In this document: positions 4,804-5,576 of the stretch, one piece after another | How the letters are laid out: every line of letters starts with the position of its first letter | Numbering within the stretch: position 1 is the stretch's first letter | Source of the DNA: Rhodospirillales bacterium | GTDB taxonomy: Bacteria; Pseudomonadota; Alphaproteobacteria; Acetobacterales; Acetobacteraceae | DNA: 5,576 nucleotides | Direction: 5' to 3' | Assembly: GCA_903644035.1 (NCBI GenBank) | Contig: CAHJXG010000243.1 | Location: forward strand, 1-5,576 | The notes under the pieces: model-generated | The model's input: only the letters and a program-made list of their open reading frames with translations | The model's database searches: none | What the model was told of the DNA's origin: nothing | Made by a program: the position numbers and the translations under genes

Positions 4804-5115
4804 ATGAACACCGTCACGCGAGCGCAACTGGCCGAGACGATCTACGCGCAGGTCGGCCTGTCGCGCAACGACTCCGCAGACCTGCTGGAAACGGTGCTGG
4901 AACGGATGTCGCGCGCGCTGGAGGCCGGCGACTCCGTGAAGATCAGCGGGTTCGGGACGTTCTCCGTGCGGCAGAAGGGCCGGCGCATCGGCCGCAACCC
5001 CAAGACCGGGGTCGAGGTGCCGATCCTGCCCCGCCGCGTGCTGACGTTCCGGCCAAGCCAGGTGCTGAAGGCGCACGTGAACGGCACGGCCATCCCGGCC
5101 AGCGACGACGCATGA
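4804..5115 (+). CDS. ihfA: Integration host factor subunit alpha
   Basis: IHF is an alpha/beta heterodimer that binds specific sites and bends DNA sharply, serving recombination, replication and transcription, including sigma-54 promoters. The 103-residue product has the HU/IHF fold: helical dimerisation part ([20 protein letters not shown], residues 5-24), [20 protein letters not shown] (46-65), then the DNA-binding arm RNPKTG (64-69) with Pro66, the residue that intercalates into DNA, and [19 protein letters not shown] (72-90). The alpha assignment rests on the [17 protein letters not shown] pattern and on its place between fabH and the MerR-type gene, which is where alphaproteobacterial ihfA lies. 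No ribosome binding site precedes the ATG, so a leaderless mRNA is possible. The stop overlaps the next gene's ATG (ATGA). Confidence 0.94.
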   Translation: MNTVTRAQLAETIYAQVGLSRNDSADLLETVLERMSRALEAGDSVKISGFGTFSVRQKGRRIGRNPKTGVEVPILPRRVLTFRPSQVLKAHVNGTAIPASDDA

Positions 5116-5576
5116 GCGGGTCCGAAGATCCGCCGCCTGACGAGGTCGCGCCCGACGGGGCCACGCTCAACGAGGGTGTGCCCGGCGAGGGTGCCTTGGT
5201 CGCCCCGGACGATGCGGGCATCGACGACGCGCGGCCGCGGGCCAAGAAGGCGCCCAACGCATTCCGCACGATCAGCGAGGTCGCCGACGAGCTTCATATC
5301 CCGCAGCACGTCCTGCGGTTCTGGGAGACTAAGTTCCCGCAGATCAAGCCGCTCAAGCGCGGCGGCGGGCGGCGCTATTACCGCCCGGACGACATTCTCC
5401 TGCTGCGCCGCATCTCCGATCTGCTTTATATCCAGGGCTACACGATCAAGGGCGTGCAGCGCCTGTTACGGGAAGGTGGGGGCCAATTGTCCGACAACAT
5501 TCCGCCGGCGACCGCCGCCGAGCGCGCCGCCGCCGAAGCCGAACGGGCCGGCGCCCCGCAGGAGCCGCCCGAGCCT
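5112..5576 (+). CDS. MerR family transcriptional regulator (3' end outside window)
   Basis: The frame starts at the ATG overlapping the ihfA stop and stays open to the window edge, giving 155 visible residues. Residues 51-121 are a MerR-type winged helix-turn-helix: [20 protein letters not shown] (51-70), [20 protein letters not shown] (71-90), [20 protein letters not shown] (91-110) and [11 protein letters not shown] (111-121). The WET.F.Q..P....G.RYY signature is typical of DNA-binding MerR proteins next to ihfA in Alphaproteobacteria. Residues 1-40 contain 11 acidic and no Lys or Arg residues and are probably disordered. After residue 125 the chain becomes rich in Ala, Glu and Pro. No metal-binding cysteines are seen, so the effector, if any, is unknown. 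Coupled translation with ihfA suggests coordinated expression. The target genes cannot be read from the sequence. Confidence 0.88.
   Translation, partial: MSGSEDPPPDEVAPDGATLNEGVPGEGALVAPDDAGIDDARPRAKKAPNAFRTISEVADELHIPQHVLRFWETKFPQIKPLKRGGGRRYYRPDDILLLRRISDLLYIQGYTIKGVQRLLREGGGQLSDNIPPATAAERAAAEAERAGAPQEPPEP

Noticed and set aside
3740..4804. A 354-codon open frame on the minus strand opposite fabH
   Set aside because: It lies fully antisense to a well-supported fabH, has a low-complexity Arg/His/Ala/Gly-rich product with no family motifs, and is the sort of open frame expected opposite a GC-rich gene.
1..5576. A novel defence, mobile or biosynthetic system
   Set aside because: Every substantial coding region belongs to a known housekeeping or regulatory family in a conserved order, and no direct repeats, integrase, transposase or unusual base composition was seen.

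Overview
This is a high-GC (roughly 70% by eye) stretch of an alphaproteobacterial chromosome. The best guess is the Rhodospirillales/Acetobacteraceae side of the class, inferred from base composition, protein motifs and gene order. The order bamE, ubiquinol-cytochrome c chaperone, DUF177, rpmF, plsX, fabH, ihfA, MerR-type regulator is a housekeeping neighbourhood of Alphaproteobacteria. DUF177-rpmF-plsX-fabH is also an old bacterial linkage, found in E. coli as yceD-rpmF-plsX-fabH. I see no mobile element, CRISPR array, RNA gene, toxin-antitoxin pair or defence gene.

Layout. Positions 1-504 hold the C-terminal half of thiL (thiamine-monophosphate kinase), cut by the left edge. Positions 505-618 are a convergent gap filled with three stem-loops. 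The one nearest bamE, followed on the minus strand by a T-rich run, looks like the intrinsic terminator of bamE. bamE (619-1098, minus strand, TTG start) encodes a small outer-membrane lipoprotein. Positions 1099-1283 are a divergent promoter region with two long inverted repeats. To its right come the cytochrome bc1 chaperone gene (1284-1829) and DUF177 (1826-2320), joined by an ATGA overlap. After a 126-base gap with a possible promoter come rpmF (2447-2650), plsX (2688-3743) and fabH (3749-4717). An 86-base gap then carries a -35-like TTGACG and a perfect 8-bp dyad just before ihfA (4804-5115). ihfA overlaps a MerR-type regulator gene (from 5112) by ATGA, and that gene runs off the right edge.

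How the genes relate. PlsX makes acyl-phosphate from acyl-ACP for phospholipid synthesis. FabH makes the first C-C bond of fatty-acid synthesis. bL32 and the DUF177 protein belong to ribosome production. BamE serves outer-membrane protein insertion. The bc1 chaperone serves respiratory-complex assembly. The cluster therefore links envelope, ribosome and respiration supply. IHF-alpha and the MerR-type protein form a separate regulatory pair with their own promoter region.

No new biological system is evident. The observations most worth a second look are non-coding: the dyad and apparently leaderless start at ihfA, the paired inverted repeats between bamE and the bc1 chaperone gene, and the uneven placement of GANTC sites.
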